Assembly (NCBI GenBank): GCA_000231825.2
Contig: JH720299.1
Location: 1,138,134 to 1,202,133 of the forward strand
Length of the DNA: 64,000 bases
Reading direction: 5' to 3'
Source of the DNA: Tetrahymena elliotti 4EA
Lineage: Eukaryota > Ciliophora > Oligohymenophorea > Hymenostomatida > Tetrahymenidae
Position numbers and translations under genes: made by a program. Position 1 is the stretch's first letter, and every line of letters begins with the position of its first letter. Of this stretch, positions 1 through 12,136 are shown piece after piece. A model generated the notes under the pieces. That model worked only from the letters and a program-made list of their open reading frames with translations. It had not been told where the DNA came from and did no database searches.

Positions 1-259
1 TTTTACTTCAAATAATTATAAATTCTTAATTTAAAATCTATTTTATTTTATAAGATCATTAATAATTAATCTTACTTTTTAAAACATGTTTTAATTTAAA
101 AGAATTAATCCTCTCAAATATAATATTAGAATCTTTCAAATAAATTAAATTTATTAGAGATAATTTGTATAATATGGAAGTATTAATTATATTTAAAGAA
201 GTTTTTTTAAGAAAATATTGAACTTTTTGGGGAACCTTTATTCACTTAAAATAAAAAAA
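1..259. other. AT-rich flank left of the 5S genes
   Basis: No coding frame or RNA was recognised. The last bases (A-run at 253-259) form the T-run terminator of the first 5S gene when read on the minus strand. Confidence 0.5.
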
Positions 260-378
260 GGTTGTCGACACTGGGACTTCCCAAGCGGTCCCCCACCTTA
301 GTACTAACCCAGCCTTAAGGCGCTTAACATCGGAGTTCGAATGGGATCCGGTGTTTTCACCTTAGTATGGCCGACAAC
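260..378 (-). rRNA. 5S ribosomal RNA, copy 1
   Basis: The minus strand reads a 119-nt 5S rRNA starting GTTGTCGGCCATACTAAGG and ending GTCGACAACC. The internal control region is conserved (AGTTCGAA-type A box with GGATCC..; GGTGGGGGACCGC C-box region). The two ends pair as a perfect helix I. A run of seven T on the RNA strand follows at once (253-259), the usual RNA polymerase III terminator. It is a GC-rich island (about 55%) in DNA of about 20% GC. The RNA is the 5S component of the cytosolic large ribosomal subunit. A second, nearly identical copy lies 122 bp further right on the same strand. Confidence 0.97.
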
Positions 379-500
379 AAAACCTATAATTTAAAATAAG
401 AATATAAATTATAAATATAGAAATTTTATATCATAAAATAATAAAAGAAATAAGAGATCATAAAAGATTTGTCAATTAATTATAAAATATTTAAAAAAAA

Positions 501-619
501 GGTTATCGACACTGGGACTTCCCAAGCGGTCCCCCACCTTAGTACTAACCCAGCCTTAAGGCGCTTAACATCGGAGTTCGAATGGGATCCGGTGTTTTCA
601 CCTTAGTATGGCCGAAAAC
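501..619 (-). rRNA. 5S ribosomal RNA, copy 2
   Basis: Same 119-nt sequence as copy 1 except for two changes. The fourth base at the 5' end is T instead of G, and its partner near the 3' end is T instead of C. A G-C pair of helix I therefore becomes a U-U mismatch. The internal promoter is unchanged, and a T-run (493-500) follows the 3' end, so it should still be transcribed by RNA polymerase III. The copies share no obvious flanking sequence, so this is a two-gene cluster and not part of a long tandem array within the window. Confidence 0.95.
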
Positions 620-1188
620 AAAATAAATCATCAATAATATTTATTTATATTTAGTTAATTAATTTCATCATTATTTCTGAAGCAAAAAATGTATTTTTAA
701 AAATCTCCATTTTTATTTTATGTAAAAATAACAAAAATTATAAATAATAAAAAGCTAAAAAAAATTAGTTTTTACCTATTTGATTCAGATACAGTCAGTA
801 TGCTTAGTAATTAATTACCATAAAGCAAATAATTTACACACATTACTAATAATATTTTTAATTTCTGTTTAAAATTGATGTATTATAATTAAATATTAGA
901 GTATTCTTCAATCTAATTAATGTCAGAAAATTTTTGAAAAATTGTTAAAAATTTAATTATCTACTTTCAAAAGCATTAGTTATGGGTTGAAGATTAATTA
1001 CAAAACTCATTTAAATATTTGTGGTAAATAAAATTATAAATGCGTAAATCCTATGAATCAAAAGAAAATAGAAATAACTATACTCCTATCTCTTTTATCC
1101 ACAAAAAGTAGATCAAAAATTTTCAAAAAAAGATAATTATAATAATAATTAATCTAATTAAAAAGAATTAAAGAATATAAGGTAAATT
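620..1188. other. AT-rich intergenic region between 5S copy 2 and the 1189 gene
   Basis: It should contain the 5S upstream region and the promoter of the small gene at 1189. I see no coding or structured element. Confidence 0.4.
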
Positions 1189-1560
1189 ATGGGTTGCTGC
1201 TCATCAAGTGATAATGTTCCTTAAGGATTTTCAGGAAATTAGTGCTAACAGATCCCTAATAATAAAACCCTTCTTTATGAAGATGGGTAAAATTGGAAGA
1301 ATGATCAGCATTAGCAATAAAAATATCATAAAAATATAAAAGATGAAGATTCAGAATCTAGTACTCATAATGAAAAATAGAGCAAAAGTGATTAGAAAAC
1401 AGATTCCTGTTTAAATTGTTAGATTGAACCAATTACAGGAAACATTCTTGAAAAAGAGTAATAAGGATAGACTAATTTATTAACCAAAGCATAAATTTTA
1501 TATCATATTAATAACAATAAAGGTAGCTCAAAAGAAATTCATTAGATATTGTTTTAATGA
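1189..1560 (+). CDS. Small hypothetical protein with N-terminal lipidation signal
   Basis: Single-exon frame of 123 aa ending in TGA, with many TAA/TAG glutamine codons. It starts MGCCSSSDN: glycine 2 followed by two cysteines and serines is the classical signal for N-myristoylation plus S-palmitoylation, so the protein is probably tethered to a membrane such as the plasma or ciliary membrane. The rest is hydrophilic, Q/N/K/S-rich and probably disordered, with a small Cys pair (CLNC) in the middle. There is no family I recognise. The TGA-bounded frame, the ATG at the MGCC motif and higher GC than its flanks support a real gene. The lipid anchor is inferred from the motif only. Confidence 0.7.
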
Positions 1561-2231
1561 TTAAAAAAAAGGATTGTTTTGAAGTAATCAAAGATACTCT
1601 CTTTATAAATAACTATTTTAAAAAATAATAAACTATAATCTTGTTTTATATTTTTTTAAATTAAATACTTCAATAGTTAGAAATTAAAATTTTTCATATC
1701 TCTTTTTAATTTAGTTAATAAAAATAGTTTTTGGCTAAGCAAAACCACCAAATGAAATCAGTTTTTTCTTCTTAAAAAAAATTTGATACTAAATATTTAT
1801 AAAAAATTTAAATAAATACTTAGAAAAAATATCTTTAAAGAATCCAAAAGCCACTAATATGAAAAAGTGATCTAATTTAAAACATAAAAAATCTAAAAGG
1901 TGACAAATTAAAAGATAGACAATTTAAGTAATCAATATAAAAAACTAAAATATAATTTAAAAATATTAATATAATCTATCTTTTATTAAAATAATTTTAA
2001 TAAGATTTTAAGTATGAATCCTCAACTATCATATTTGAATTAAAATAATTATTAATAATATTCATCCAATATGTGATCAATTTACAATAAATATGACCTA
2101 AATAATTTTTAAAAATACAAATATATAAAATTTTTCTTAATATATTTTATTTTTCAAGCTAAAATACTTTAAATATATATATCCTAAATTATCATCAAAT
2201 AAGTATATTATATTTTGGAGGGTGCTATTTT
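1561..2231. other. AT-rich intergenic region
   Basis: No supported gene or RNA; about 80% A+T with homopolymer runs. Confidence 0.4.
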
Positions 2232-2453
2232 ATGATTCATAATTTAATAATATAAAGGTCTCAAATTTTGCTATATAATTAGTGGCTGCAAATTAATAAG
2301 AAGCTAGAGTATATAATTTAATAAATATAAATTTTAAAGCAATATTTATTAAACAACTTAATGAAAAATTTGTTGATGGAAGTAATTCTAAAAGCTTTAG
2401 AGTAATAGAAAGAAAATAATATAGAGTAATAGATAAAACAGGAAATAAATTGA
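2232..2453 (+). CDS. Doubtful short ORF (73 aa)
   Basis: ATG-to-TGA frame of 73 codons under the ciliate code, rich in I, L, Q, N and K. No family is recognised. A second overlapping frame in the same stretch (about 2285-2480) is also free of TGA and looks no less protein-like, so neither is convincing. It lies just downstream of the convergent UMP-CMP kinase gene and could equally be 3' flanking DNA or a gene remnant. Confidence 0.2.
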
Positions 2454-2487
2454 TATTTTAATTCTTATTTAATATTTAACTAATAAT

Positions 2488-3394
2488 TCAGAAATCAGTG
2501 AAATGGGGTCTAATTCTTTCAAAGACTTCATCAACGCTTTATTCAGCATTAACAGTGATAACTTTATTTTATTTAGCATAGAAATCAATAATAGGCTTAG
2601 TGGATTCGATGTAGGTTCTGAATCTCTTTCTCAAGGATTCAATATTGTCATCACTTCTTCCAGAACCCTCAGCTCTCTTCATAACTCTTTGGGTCATAGT
2701 TTCTTCAGAGCAATCTAAAAACAAAACAAATTTGAAATTAACAATATTTCCCATCATTGAATTCCATCCATCCAAGTTATCTTGACTTCTAGGGAATCCA
2801 TCAATCAAGAACTTGCTTTTCTATTTTTTATTAGGACAAATTATTTTAGATCATAAAAAACACACAAAAAATCTAAATTTATTAAATCCTTACAGCCCAA
2901 CCATTCTTTTCCATAGCATTTTTAAGAAGCTTAACAGTGATTTCGCTCTATTTATTATTAATTAAAAAATATTTATTCCTTTCATGTTTCCTATTTCCTA
3001 ATTTATAAATCTAAAATGTATATTTTTCAAATAATTACAGGAACAATCTTTCCTTCTCTGATGATGCTTTCAATTAATTCAGCATCCTTGCTTCCACTTG
3101 CTCTCTATTATTAAATAAAATAAATTATTTTGACATTGCAAACAATCAAAGTGTTTCATCTAATTTTATCATTTTAGTACTTATTAATTCAATTATTTAC
3201 TTCTTCTCTCAATAAATCACCAGCAGATAAATGCACGAGACCATATTAATTGACTAATCTTTGGCATTGAGTTCCTTTTCCAGAACCGGGACCTATTAAT
3301 AAAGATGTCAAGTTTAGCTAAATAATCTATAATAAGCTTTTTATGATAATTTACCTCCCAAAATGAAAGCAACTGCGGGTTTTTCTTCAGCCAT
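2488..3394 (-). CDS. CMPK1: UMP-CMP kinase (nucleoside monophosphate kinase)
   Basis: Five exons on the minus strand (3394-3355, 3292-3201, 3104-3039, 2947-2894, 2820-2488) give a 194-aa protein, the normal length for cytosolic UMP-CMP kinases. It catalyses ATP-dependent phosphorylation of UMP, CMP and dCMP in pyrimidine nucleotide synthesis. Visible motifs are the P-loop GGPGSGKGTQC split by intron 1, the NMP-binding stretch HLSAGDLLREE, KIVPSEIT, the LID-side signature LIDGFPRSQDNLDGW, SGRSDDN, and a C-terminal EVFERIRPHF. The last exon is the longest. Exon 3-4 joining gives PSEIT where relatives have PVEIT; the neighbouring splice choices are out of frame. The start is the only ATG ahead of the family's N-terminus. 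The introns are 46-96 nt, AT-rich and GT..AG. Confidence 0.93.
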
Positions 3395-3619
3395 TTCTTA
3401 AAATTTAATATTGTATAAATTACTTTTTAGCTTTGAAGCTTTTAAATAATATCTTAAATAATTAGTTTTTTTAACTACAAATTTATTATTTATTTTCTCA
3501 AATAAGAGATGGTTTTTAACCAAAAAATAAACCTCACAAGATTTAGATAAAAAAAGATATTAATCAATCTTCTTTAATATATTTCATTTAAAATAAAACA
3601 AGTTTCTTAATCAAATACG

Positions 3620-4029
3620 TCATTTGCTTAACCTTTCCACAAAGTAGGCTTATTAACAAACTCTTTTATATACTAACCCTCAAAACATCTTTTTATAGTT
3701 TACTTGAGACCCTACTTAGCAAGCGCAATTTATATTTATTTTTTTCCCAGGGTTAAAGCTCTATCACCCAAAGTTAAGTCAAAGCCATTCATCTTCAAAT
3801 GTTCTACTGCAACATAAAATGTAAAACTCTCAAATCTCAATCTATATTAATATAATAATAATGTAATAAATATTATTCTTCACTATAATTGCATAATATT
3901 CCCAATCAGTAACACATCAAAAAATTTCTATTCAATTATTATAAACAAACTATCTATAAATAATATAGATAAAATAAAATGAAATAGAAAATCTTTACTT
4001 TTTGATATATCAGAATCATAAAAAATCAT
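3620..4029 (-). CDS. Tentative multi-exon hypothetical protein
   Basis: The stretch 3640-3850 is clearly richer in G+C than its flanks, and the minus strand carries a TGA-free frame with good codon use (VAVEHLKMNGFDLTLGDRAL, then TLGKK). Upstream pieces join in phase through two small candidate introns (to a start at 4029, MIFYDSDISK). The 3' end is not settled. A 29-nt intron at about 3672-3644 would give a TGA at 3620, other choices end near 3540, and without an intron the frame runs into the UMP-CMP kinase gene. No family is recognised. The gene is probably real because of composition, but its exon structure and both ends are uncertain. Confidence 0.35.
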
Positions 4030-5280
4030 AAGAAACGATCTAAAATAAATAAACAAAAATTATTTTAAAATATCTTTAATATTTTATTTTCAAAATAAAC
4101 AAATAAAAAATAAATTAAACAAATAGTATCACCAATTATTAATTGATATTTAGTTTTAATAGCAATATCAAAAATATGATTTTTTTAAATAATAAAGAAA
4201 TCCAACATCAAAAGAAGTTATTTTAAAATGATTTATTATTTTAACAAAGAATGATTTCCCCTGTATTTTTTAATAATATAAAAGGTGGCTAAAAAGAAAT
4301 TCAGGAATGTAAATTGAAAAAATATTTAGATTTAAAGAAATCAAATAACAGAAAATATTGAATTCAGATTTTTGTAAAATTTTTAAATTAATATTTATTA
4401 AGCAATTTTATTTTTAATTTTAAAAAAAATATATCTTTATCAATTATTTTTTTTGATTTTGATTATTTTCTACAGTTTACAAATCATAGCTAACTAAATA
4501 TATGTTTCAAAAAACTATTTATTACAATCATAACAATAATAGAGCAATTATTTTTACATGAAAAATATTGAATTATTTTTACATGAAAAATTTTTAATTA
4601 TTTATGTAAAGTGATACATCTAAATGTATCTATTTATTAAATATGAAGAAATTTATTTGTAATAATAAGAGGATGTAAATGTTTTTTTTAATTAATTTTT
4701 TGATAAATATATTTGATTAAATTAAAAAGAGAAGTATAAGTTCTTATTGAAAAACAAATCAATTAATAAAAAATAAATTAGATTGAGCTAATAATTAAAA
4801 ATAGAGCTTTTTGATGCTTGTTTTGAATAATATATATTTAACAAATAAATACTTTATACAATCTTTTAGACTGAATGTAGAGAAATAATTATAAATGATT
4901 TAGTACTCAGTTTTTATTTTCCTATAAAATTATTAAAACTGCTCAGTAAGTTTTGTTTCTTATATCTATCTCTTTATGCATATAGCTCCAATCTGGTTAG
5001 TTATTTAAGGTAAAAAGTATACAAGCAACAAAGCAAGCAAACAAAAAGCAGTAATTTCTACAATTAAGAAGGTTAATTTAAAGGGTTGTTTGAATAGCTG
5101 AATTAGAGAATTTGTAGATTTTAAAAATTTCTATAAAATGAATATATTTTAAGTTTAATATGTGTCTATAAGTTGAACACACAATATAAATATAATAAAT
5201 AGTCAATATGTTTTGTTCTTCAAAATTCATCATTAATTACTAATGTCTATTTTAAATTAGAAGTTAATTATATAAATAAA
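4030..5280. other. AT-rich intergenic region (1.25 kb)
   Basis: No gene, RNA or repeat family that I can support. It contains the 3' flank of CCDC39 and presumably the promoter of the tentative gene to its left. Confidence 0.4.
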
Positions 5281-8200
5281 TCATTAATTATATTTACTAG
5301 ATCTTTGTGATCTTTAAGAGCGACCTGACTGTGAAGAGCGTTTTGAATTTATATCTATAGAAGAAGGAGCTTTATTGTTTTGAATTCTTTATTCCTTCAA
5401 TATTTCATCAACAACACTGCTAAGCTCTGGGATGTCTTATTGTAAAGAGCTATTTAATATTAAAAATAAATTATTAAATTAAGATATTTAATCTTCTTTT
5501 CAAAAATAAGGTTTTTCTATTCATTTTTTGGGGTGAAAAATAAAGTGTAAATGTTACTAAAGCCCTTAGAGCAGTGTTTTGTAGAGATTATTTTAATTAT
5601 CTAGTTTGACTTATATCATGTGAGGATTCTTTGGGTTTACAAAGTTTTAGTTTTTATTTACTGCCAACTAAAAGTTTCTTTGTAAAGAATTTTAAGCTCT
5701 TTAGATTTTATCTTGCTATTGGTCAACATCCTTTTAGTATTTTGAGATTTCTTGATCTAAACTTTAATGCTATTCATATAATCTTTCCAACTATTTTATT
5801 AAAAAAATATTGAGAAAATTTTCCAAAAAATAAAAAAAAATATCTACTTTATTTTTTATTTCTGTGTATCTTCTTGTATCTTCTTCTTATTCCTTTTGAA
5901 GCTTCTAAAGCTCATCTCTCTTTTTAAACAAATTTTAAGATGCTGCTCTGCATTATTCTTCCAAACCTTCAGCTTCTTCTCTATGTTGAGTGGTAACACC
6001 CTAAATAATTAAAATTCAATTTAAATTTAGTCATTCACTTTTAATTCAAGAATATTGTTTAAATATATAGTTAATTGTTATAGAAATTATGTTTTTTTCA
6101 TCTAATATTGTTTAGATAATCTTTTTATATATAATAATATTAGATCGATTACAGATTAGAATTATTTTATTGTTGCAATTACTCAACAAATTATTTAAAT
6201 TTCTTAAATCTTCTTTAAAAATTTTTATGAAAACGATTTCAATTTTTGTTTCATTTTCGAAATATTATTTTTCACAAAAGTAAACTATTTTTCTTTTATT
6301 TATTTAAATTAAATATGAAATTTACCTTGTTGAGGAATTTATCTCTGTAGTTAGAGTTTCTATTTTTTAAGTGATTAAGAGTATTATCTAAGGCCTTAAG
6401 TTCTTTTTCATTCTTCAAAATTTTGGCTTATTTTTAAATGATTTTTTAACTATTAAGATATTTGTTATTTTTAAAGATTTACCATTAAGTTCATCACCCT
6501 TTCTTTGTAATTCTTCTCTTTCTTAGGCTGCTTTAATAACATAGTAAGCTTGAGAGTGTTCATGAACAGATTCAACTTCTCCGTTTGAGGCTTTATTTTT
6601 TTGAACTAGAGATTCATACTTGATCTTTAAGTTCTTCACTTTGTTCTTTCTTTCAGCTAATTCGACAGCAATTTTATGTCTTTCTTCTTCTGCTGCTTTG
6701 TGTTCCGTCATAAGAACATCCTTATGGACTTCAATTTCCTTTTCTCTTTCTTGCATACTATTTATAACATTCAAATATTTTATTATTTCTATTAGATAGT
6801 AATGAATTAAATCAACCTCATTTCTAATTGGTAAATTTAGTTTTCAAGATTGAAAACTTTTTCTGTAGCTCCATTCAAACTTTCTTGAATCTTTTTGATT
6901 TCTAACTTCATAGTATCATGTTGAACAAGAACTTCTTCTTTTTATTTAATGATCTTATTTAAATCTTAGTAAGTCATATCATTTTCAAGAATGAGCTCTT
7001 CAATTAAACTGGAATATTTAGTGTTTTCTTCTTCAACATAAGCAAGCTTAATTAAAATAAAACAAAAATTTTAATTCAAAATAAAAATTAATAATTAGAA
7101 TTTACTTTTTTCTTAACAGTTCTGATTTCATCATCCAAATTCTTGAGAGATTCAATGAGTTCTTTATTTTGTCCAGTAACTCCTCCAAGTTCTTTTTCTG
7201 CATTCATGATTTCATTTTCTAAATCTTTCTTTTCTTCAAGAGTTCTTTCACCTAATTTTCAAATTAATTTTTAATCATTTTTTAAATTAAATTTTAAATT
7301 TTTGTTACCTTTGGCACGAGCAACTCTTCTTTCCATGAGTTAAATTTGATATTCAGCATTATACAAAAGTTCTTATTGACGTTGGAATTCTTGATTCAAC
7401 TTAGTAATATGAGATTATAGATTTCTGCAAGCAGCCATATTTCCTTGGATTTCACCATATAAGTTAGCTTCTCTTTCTCTGTGTTTGAATAATTCTTAGG
7501 TATGTTTGAAGAGATTTTCTTTTTATGTTCTAATTTCTTTCTCAAGTTCTTTCTTTTCCTTTTCATTTTTTCTATATTTTTCTTCAGCATATGATCTATC
7601 ATTTTCATATTGCTTAGCCATAATTTCTTCATTTTTAAGCTTGACTTAATGAGCTTAATACTTCTTCTAGGCTGCATTTAATCTTTGTTTCTTAGCAAGA
7701 AGTTCCTAACTTAAAATAGCGATTCTGTTCTTTTTAGATGACAAATCACTGGCAAAAGCACTAACTTAATTTTTAAGAATCTCAACATCAGCTTTCTTTT
7801 CAGCTAATTATTCCTCAATATGCTTATTATCTGAAATTTATTAGATATTCTATCTTTCCATCAATTCATTAGCCATTTAAATACGCTTATTTTCTTCTTT
7901 TGCTTCCTTTAAAATACGCTTTCTCTCTTCAAGAGCATCCTTATTAGACTTAATTTCAATCTTAATACGAGCAAAGTTTTCACCTTCCTCACGAATAGCA
8001 AGATCTCTCTTTGAAATAATTTCAGTTACTTCTTACCATTACAAAAATAGTTTATGTCTCTCTTCATGTTATCTCTTGAATTCTTCAGCAGTCTTATCCA
8101 ACTCAATCTAAGCAGCTTGAGTTTCAGTGATTTCTCTTTCTAATTCATTCTATTTTCTTCCTACTTCAGCCTATTTTTTACATTTAAAAATAATTTTTAT

Positions 8201-9538
8201 TTCCAATTTAAAATGATTTTTAAGAAAATAATAAAAATTACTGTCAATTTTTCAATGGCAAGATTCAATTCCTTAATCTTAACCTCATCAGCACGTTTAT
8301 ACTTTTCAAGAGTTAAATTATCTTCTTCCTTTTAACGTGCAGCAAGAGCCCACTATTCCAATTCTTCTTGATTCCAGTTCATTTCTAATTTGTATTAATC
8401 CATTTTTTCATTTCCCCTGAAAATCTGATTTTGTACATCATTCAATTTTTCTTGCTACTCAATTGATCTGGTAACCGTAAATTTTATAAAAAAATTGATT
8501 AGTTAATCATTCAATGAATAAATAGGATTATTTTTAAAGGCAGGTTGATCAAAATTAAATTATAAATTTCAAATAGCTTTTTAAAAAGCAATCAAAATAA
8601 GACAAACAAACATCAAAAACCATTTATTTATTTGTGTTTTTTTAATCTATTTTTATCATTTTAATCAAGCCGCATTTAAAATAAGTTTAAATTTTAACTT
8701 TTTGAATGAATTTACCTTTTTTCAAGAATTTTCATTTCACTTTGGATACGACCAATTTAACGTTCAGCAATTTATTTCATGTGATCTTCAGTTTCAATTT
8801 CTTTGTTTTTGGCATCGATCTATCAATTATATAAACAAAAACTTATCAATTGCAATTCATCTAAAATAAAATTTCAAAATATTTTTCAATCAGCAATTAA
8901 AATCCATTAAATTTCATCCAAAAATAGTTTTTTTAGTTCTTTATTTTTTTTAATTCCCCATTGCATTTCTATTGCTGATTTTGATTTTAATTAATATATT
9001 TATTTACCAAAGCCTAGGTATGTAAAAGTTCTTGCTCAACATTTTTCAAGTGCTCTTACAATACTTTGGTACGGTCAGACTTCTCCTCTATTTTTGAAGA
9101 AATATCCTTAATGAGTTTTCTCTTCTTTTTGATCTATTTTCATTTTAAAAACAAACAAAAAATGTATGATATAACATATCAAAAAGTAATTTTATAATTT
9201 TGATAAACTAAAGAAAACATCTCATAAATCAATGTCAACTTTTGATAAAAAATGCAAAATGATTTATTTACAATTTCATTAAGTCTTTTATTTTGTTCAT
9301 TTGCATATTCAGGAAAATCGTCATCCTCATCTTCATCGTCCTCTGGAGGAACTGATGGTTACTAGAGGTTGTTTTAGCCACCGTCATCGTCTTGGCCTTA
9401 ATCATCTAAATTGTCTCCATTCTAGCCATAATTGTTATCCTATCCAGGATCATCCATATAATCATTGTTTTCATCATCTCCCTCCTATTGATCATAATCT
9501 TGATCGTTATCGTCCTGAATATATTCACCCTAATCCAT
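5281..9538 (-). CDS. CCDC39: CCDC39, axonemal 96-nm ruler coiled-coil protein
   Basis: Twelve exons can be joined without a phase conflict: 9538-9272, 9133-9008, 8819-8716, 8467-8242, 8170-7309, 7251-7106, 7046-6817, 6757-6483, 6426-6326, 6000-5848, 5790-5558 and 5449-5281. They sum to 963 aa (human CCDC39 is 941). CCDC39 (FAP59 of Chlamydomonas) pairs with CCDC40 to form the molecular ruler that sets the 96-nm repeat of ciliary doublets and places inner dynein arms and the dynein regulatory complex. Family landmarks in order are PEYANEQNKRLNEI after an acidic D/N-rich start, QMNW-like EMNWNQEELEQWAL, the diagnostic HSQAYYVIKAAQE, LDNTLNHLKNRNSNY, and a Ser/Arg-rich tail (RSSQSGRSQRSQRSS). 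Nearly the whole protein is coiled coil. The acidic 90-residue N-terminal extension is longer than in animals. The stop is TGA at 5281-5283. Confidence 0.95.
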
Positions 9539-11655
9539 TTCTTTATTATTTCAAAAATACTACTTTTCCAGGATTCTATTTTCCTTTATATATGAATCTC
9601 TGTATGTATATATATAAATTATTAATTAATTTATTTATTGTATGTATTTGGTTGATTTTTGTTTTACTTTTTCGTAATTGATTGATTGATATTCTTTGAT
9701 GATTATCATCATGCACTCATGATATTGATAGACTGAAGATAACTTCCTTATTTTAATAATCAATTCATTCATTATTATACAAATTATCATACAGTTATTC
9801 AATTCACTAAATAAATATATTTTGCAGTACAATCTTTATAACATTATGCATTTTGATTTTGTATTGAACTATTCATTTGATCTAATAGATAACTTCTCAT
9901 TATTTATAACTTGCAAATCAGTATGACAAAATCTAATCCATTTATTATATTTTTTCTATGGTTTTTGAATGTCCAATAATCATCTAAAACCTTTAAAAAA
10001 AACTAAAGCATTCATTCTGATTTTTAAATTCAATTTTTACAAAAATAACAAAAAAATTTTTTTTAAATTAATCATTTCTGATAAAGAATTTAAAATTAAA
10101 ATGATTTTTAAGTTTTTCTATTTTTATCATTTAAAAAAATAATCTAACTGTCAAATTAAAAAATTCAAATTTCTTTTTTCTATATTAATTTAAATTGAGT
10201 CAATGTATTTTATCAAAAATTCAAATAAGTGGTGATAATCCAAAAATAATGGAAAGAGATTAACAAAATATCATTGAATATTGACAAATTATCAGTTCAT
10301 AATCCTTAGCACCCATTATTTTTAGATAAAAATTGTGAAAAAAAAACCAAAGATTAAAAAATAGTTCAATTAAAAGAATTCATATTTAATGATTAGAATT
10401 TTTTTTAACAAAAATAATATTTTTAATTAAATGATTATTTCTGTTTCGTTTTCAAATTATTTTAGTTTTATCATTTTTTATTAAATCTTTTATTTAAAAA
10501 ATATTTTTTAAGTGGTTTTAAAGTTTTTTAAAATATAATTTAATTAAAAACACATCACTTTAGATTTTCTTTTAAATTTACAACAAAAGTTAGTAAAATA
10601 CTAATCAACAATCTATGAAACATTTGTAAAATATAGTTAAGATCAATAATAAATGATTCAAAGTTTCAAATATGTTTTTCAAACATTAATAAAATGAAAT
10701 AGAATTAATTATTTTTTATTGATAAAAAGTGAATAATTTATTGTAAGATTTAAATATTTAAAGATAACAAATTTGCTGAAATTTTAGATAAATCAAATTA
10801 TTAATAAATGATTCTGTCAATAATTCAATTTTAATTTAAATCACAATAAAATAAATACAATCTGTTATTTTTTATTTATCAAAATTAACTTTTCACAAAT
10901 CATGTTTGAATAATTAATTTAAAATTCTAAATACTTTATAGATTTGAGAAGAAAACAAAAATAAAAATTTATTTCATTTACTTTTCTTTTTTCACTAAAA
11001 AATATTTTTTGCTAATTAAATTGAAAAATTAATTTAAACAACTTTAAAACCAATTAGTGTTTATAATATTTAATCAACTTTTCAAAATAATTGTTGAAAA
11101 TTGATTTAATTATTTTTTTTTCTCATGCTAAAAAATAAAGGTACCATCATGATTTTAAAAATATTTAAAATATTTAATAATTACTGATGCTTTCAAAATA
11201 ATATTTTGGATAATTATTTTTTGGATATTTATTTTTAATTGTTTTAATTAAGTAATAATTTATTCTTGTTGTCTATTTTTACGTTTTTTAATATTTTTTG
11301 TGCATCTTTGAATAATTTAAATTAATTATTTAAAGTCAATATTTATTGAGTAAGATTTTAAGCTTATTGCTAACAAATAAAATAAGTGTTTTAAATAGGA
11401 TTTTTTTACATTAAAAATATCAAAAAATAACTCATTTTAAACATTTTTAAATAATATCAAATGTTTTATATATTTCTAAAATAATATATTACTTTGTTAC
11501 AATTTATTAAATTATGCTAGAATTTAGCTTGAATTATTTAAAGCATTCTTTGAATACAAATAAATTTAAAGTAATTTTAAGCAGTGTCTGTGAAGCTAAT
11601 TAATTTACAGAAAGACTTATATATACACAAGAGAAAAATATTTTATATTAAATAA
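9539..11655. other. Long AT-rich intergenic region (2.1 kb)
   Basis: About 83% A+T with no supported gene. It holds the CCDC39 promoter at its left end and the 3' flank of SEM1 at its right end. Short TATG/TA and GATT repeats occur near 9600-9700. Frames here are broken by TGA and have no protein-like composition. Confidence 0.4.
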
Positions 11656-12136
11656 TCAATTAACACCAAGTTATTTTCTCAATTCCTAGTTAAAGTCATC
11701 ATTTATATCTTCATCGTCCCAATCTTCACGCCTTTAAATAAAATAGAAATGATGAGTGAGATTTGTTTTGAATCGAAAAATGTATTAATTACCATTGCTT
11801 GACATCGATCTTTTCATCAACTTATATATCTTACCAATCTGTTTTAAAATAATAATTTCATTAATTAAATGCTATTTTTTTAATTTTTAAAATTGCTATT
11901 TCTTTTATTAATTCATTTTCCTTAAAATTGCAAAATTTCGAAAATGTTATTTAAATATTTGAGCAATTCATTTTTTGAATAATTCAGTAGAATTAGCTAC
12001 CTTCTTATTAGAATTCTTCGAATTCGTCATCATCTTCATCAAGAACTTTAGCTACTTCTTCACTTAACTTTTATTCAGGAGCTTAATCCTTCTTAACTTA
12101 AGCTTCGGGCTTGGTTTCTAGTTTTTTAGAGTCCAT
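11656..12136 (-). CDS. SEM1: SEM1/DSS1, 26S proteasome lid subunit
   Basis: Three exons (12136-12001, 11838-11793, 11731-11656) give 85 aa. DSS1/Sem1 is a small, acidic, disordered protein of the 19S proteasome lid; it also binds BRCA2-type proteins and the TREX-2 mRNA-export complex. The two conserved acidic-aromatic motifs are present: DEDDDEFEEFQQEDW at the exon 1-2 junction and REDWDDEDINDDFNQEL in the last exon, followed by a short C-terminal helix ending LGVN. Human DSS1 (70 aa) lacks most of the K/E/Q-rich N-terminal 35 residues seen here. Both introns are GT..AG and phase-consistent. The start codon is 940 bp from that of the divergent METTL2 gene. Confidence 0.95.

Noticed and set aside
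2503..2718. 71-aa + strand frame
   Set aside because: Antisense to the last exon of UMP-CMP kinase.
9301..9681. 126-aa + strand frame rich in His
   Set aside because: It is the antisense shadow of the acidic first exon of CCDC39; the His codons mirror Asp-rich coding sequence.
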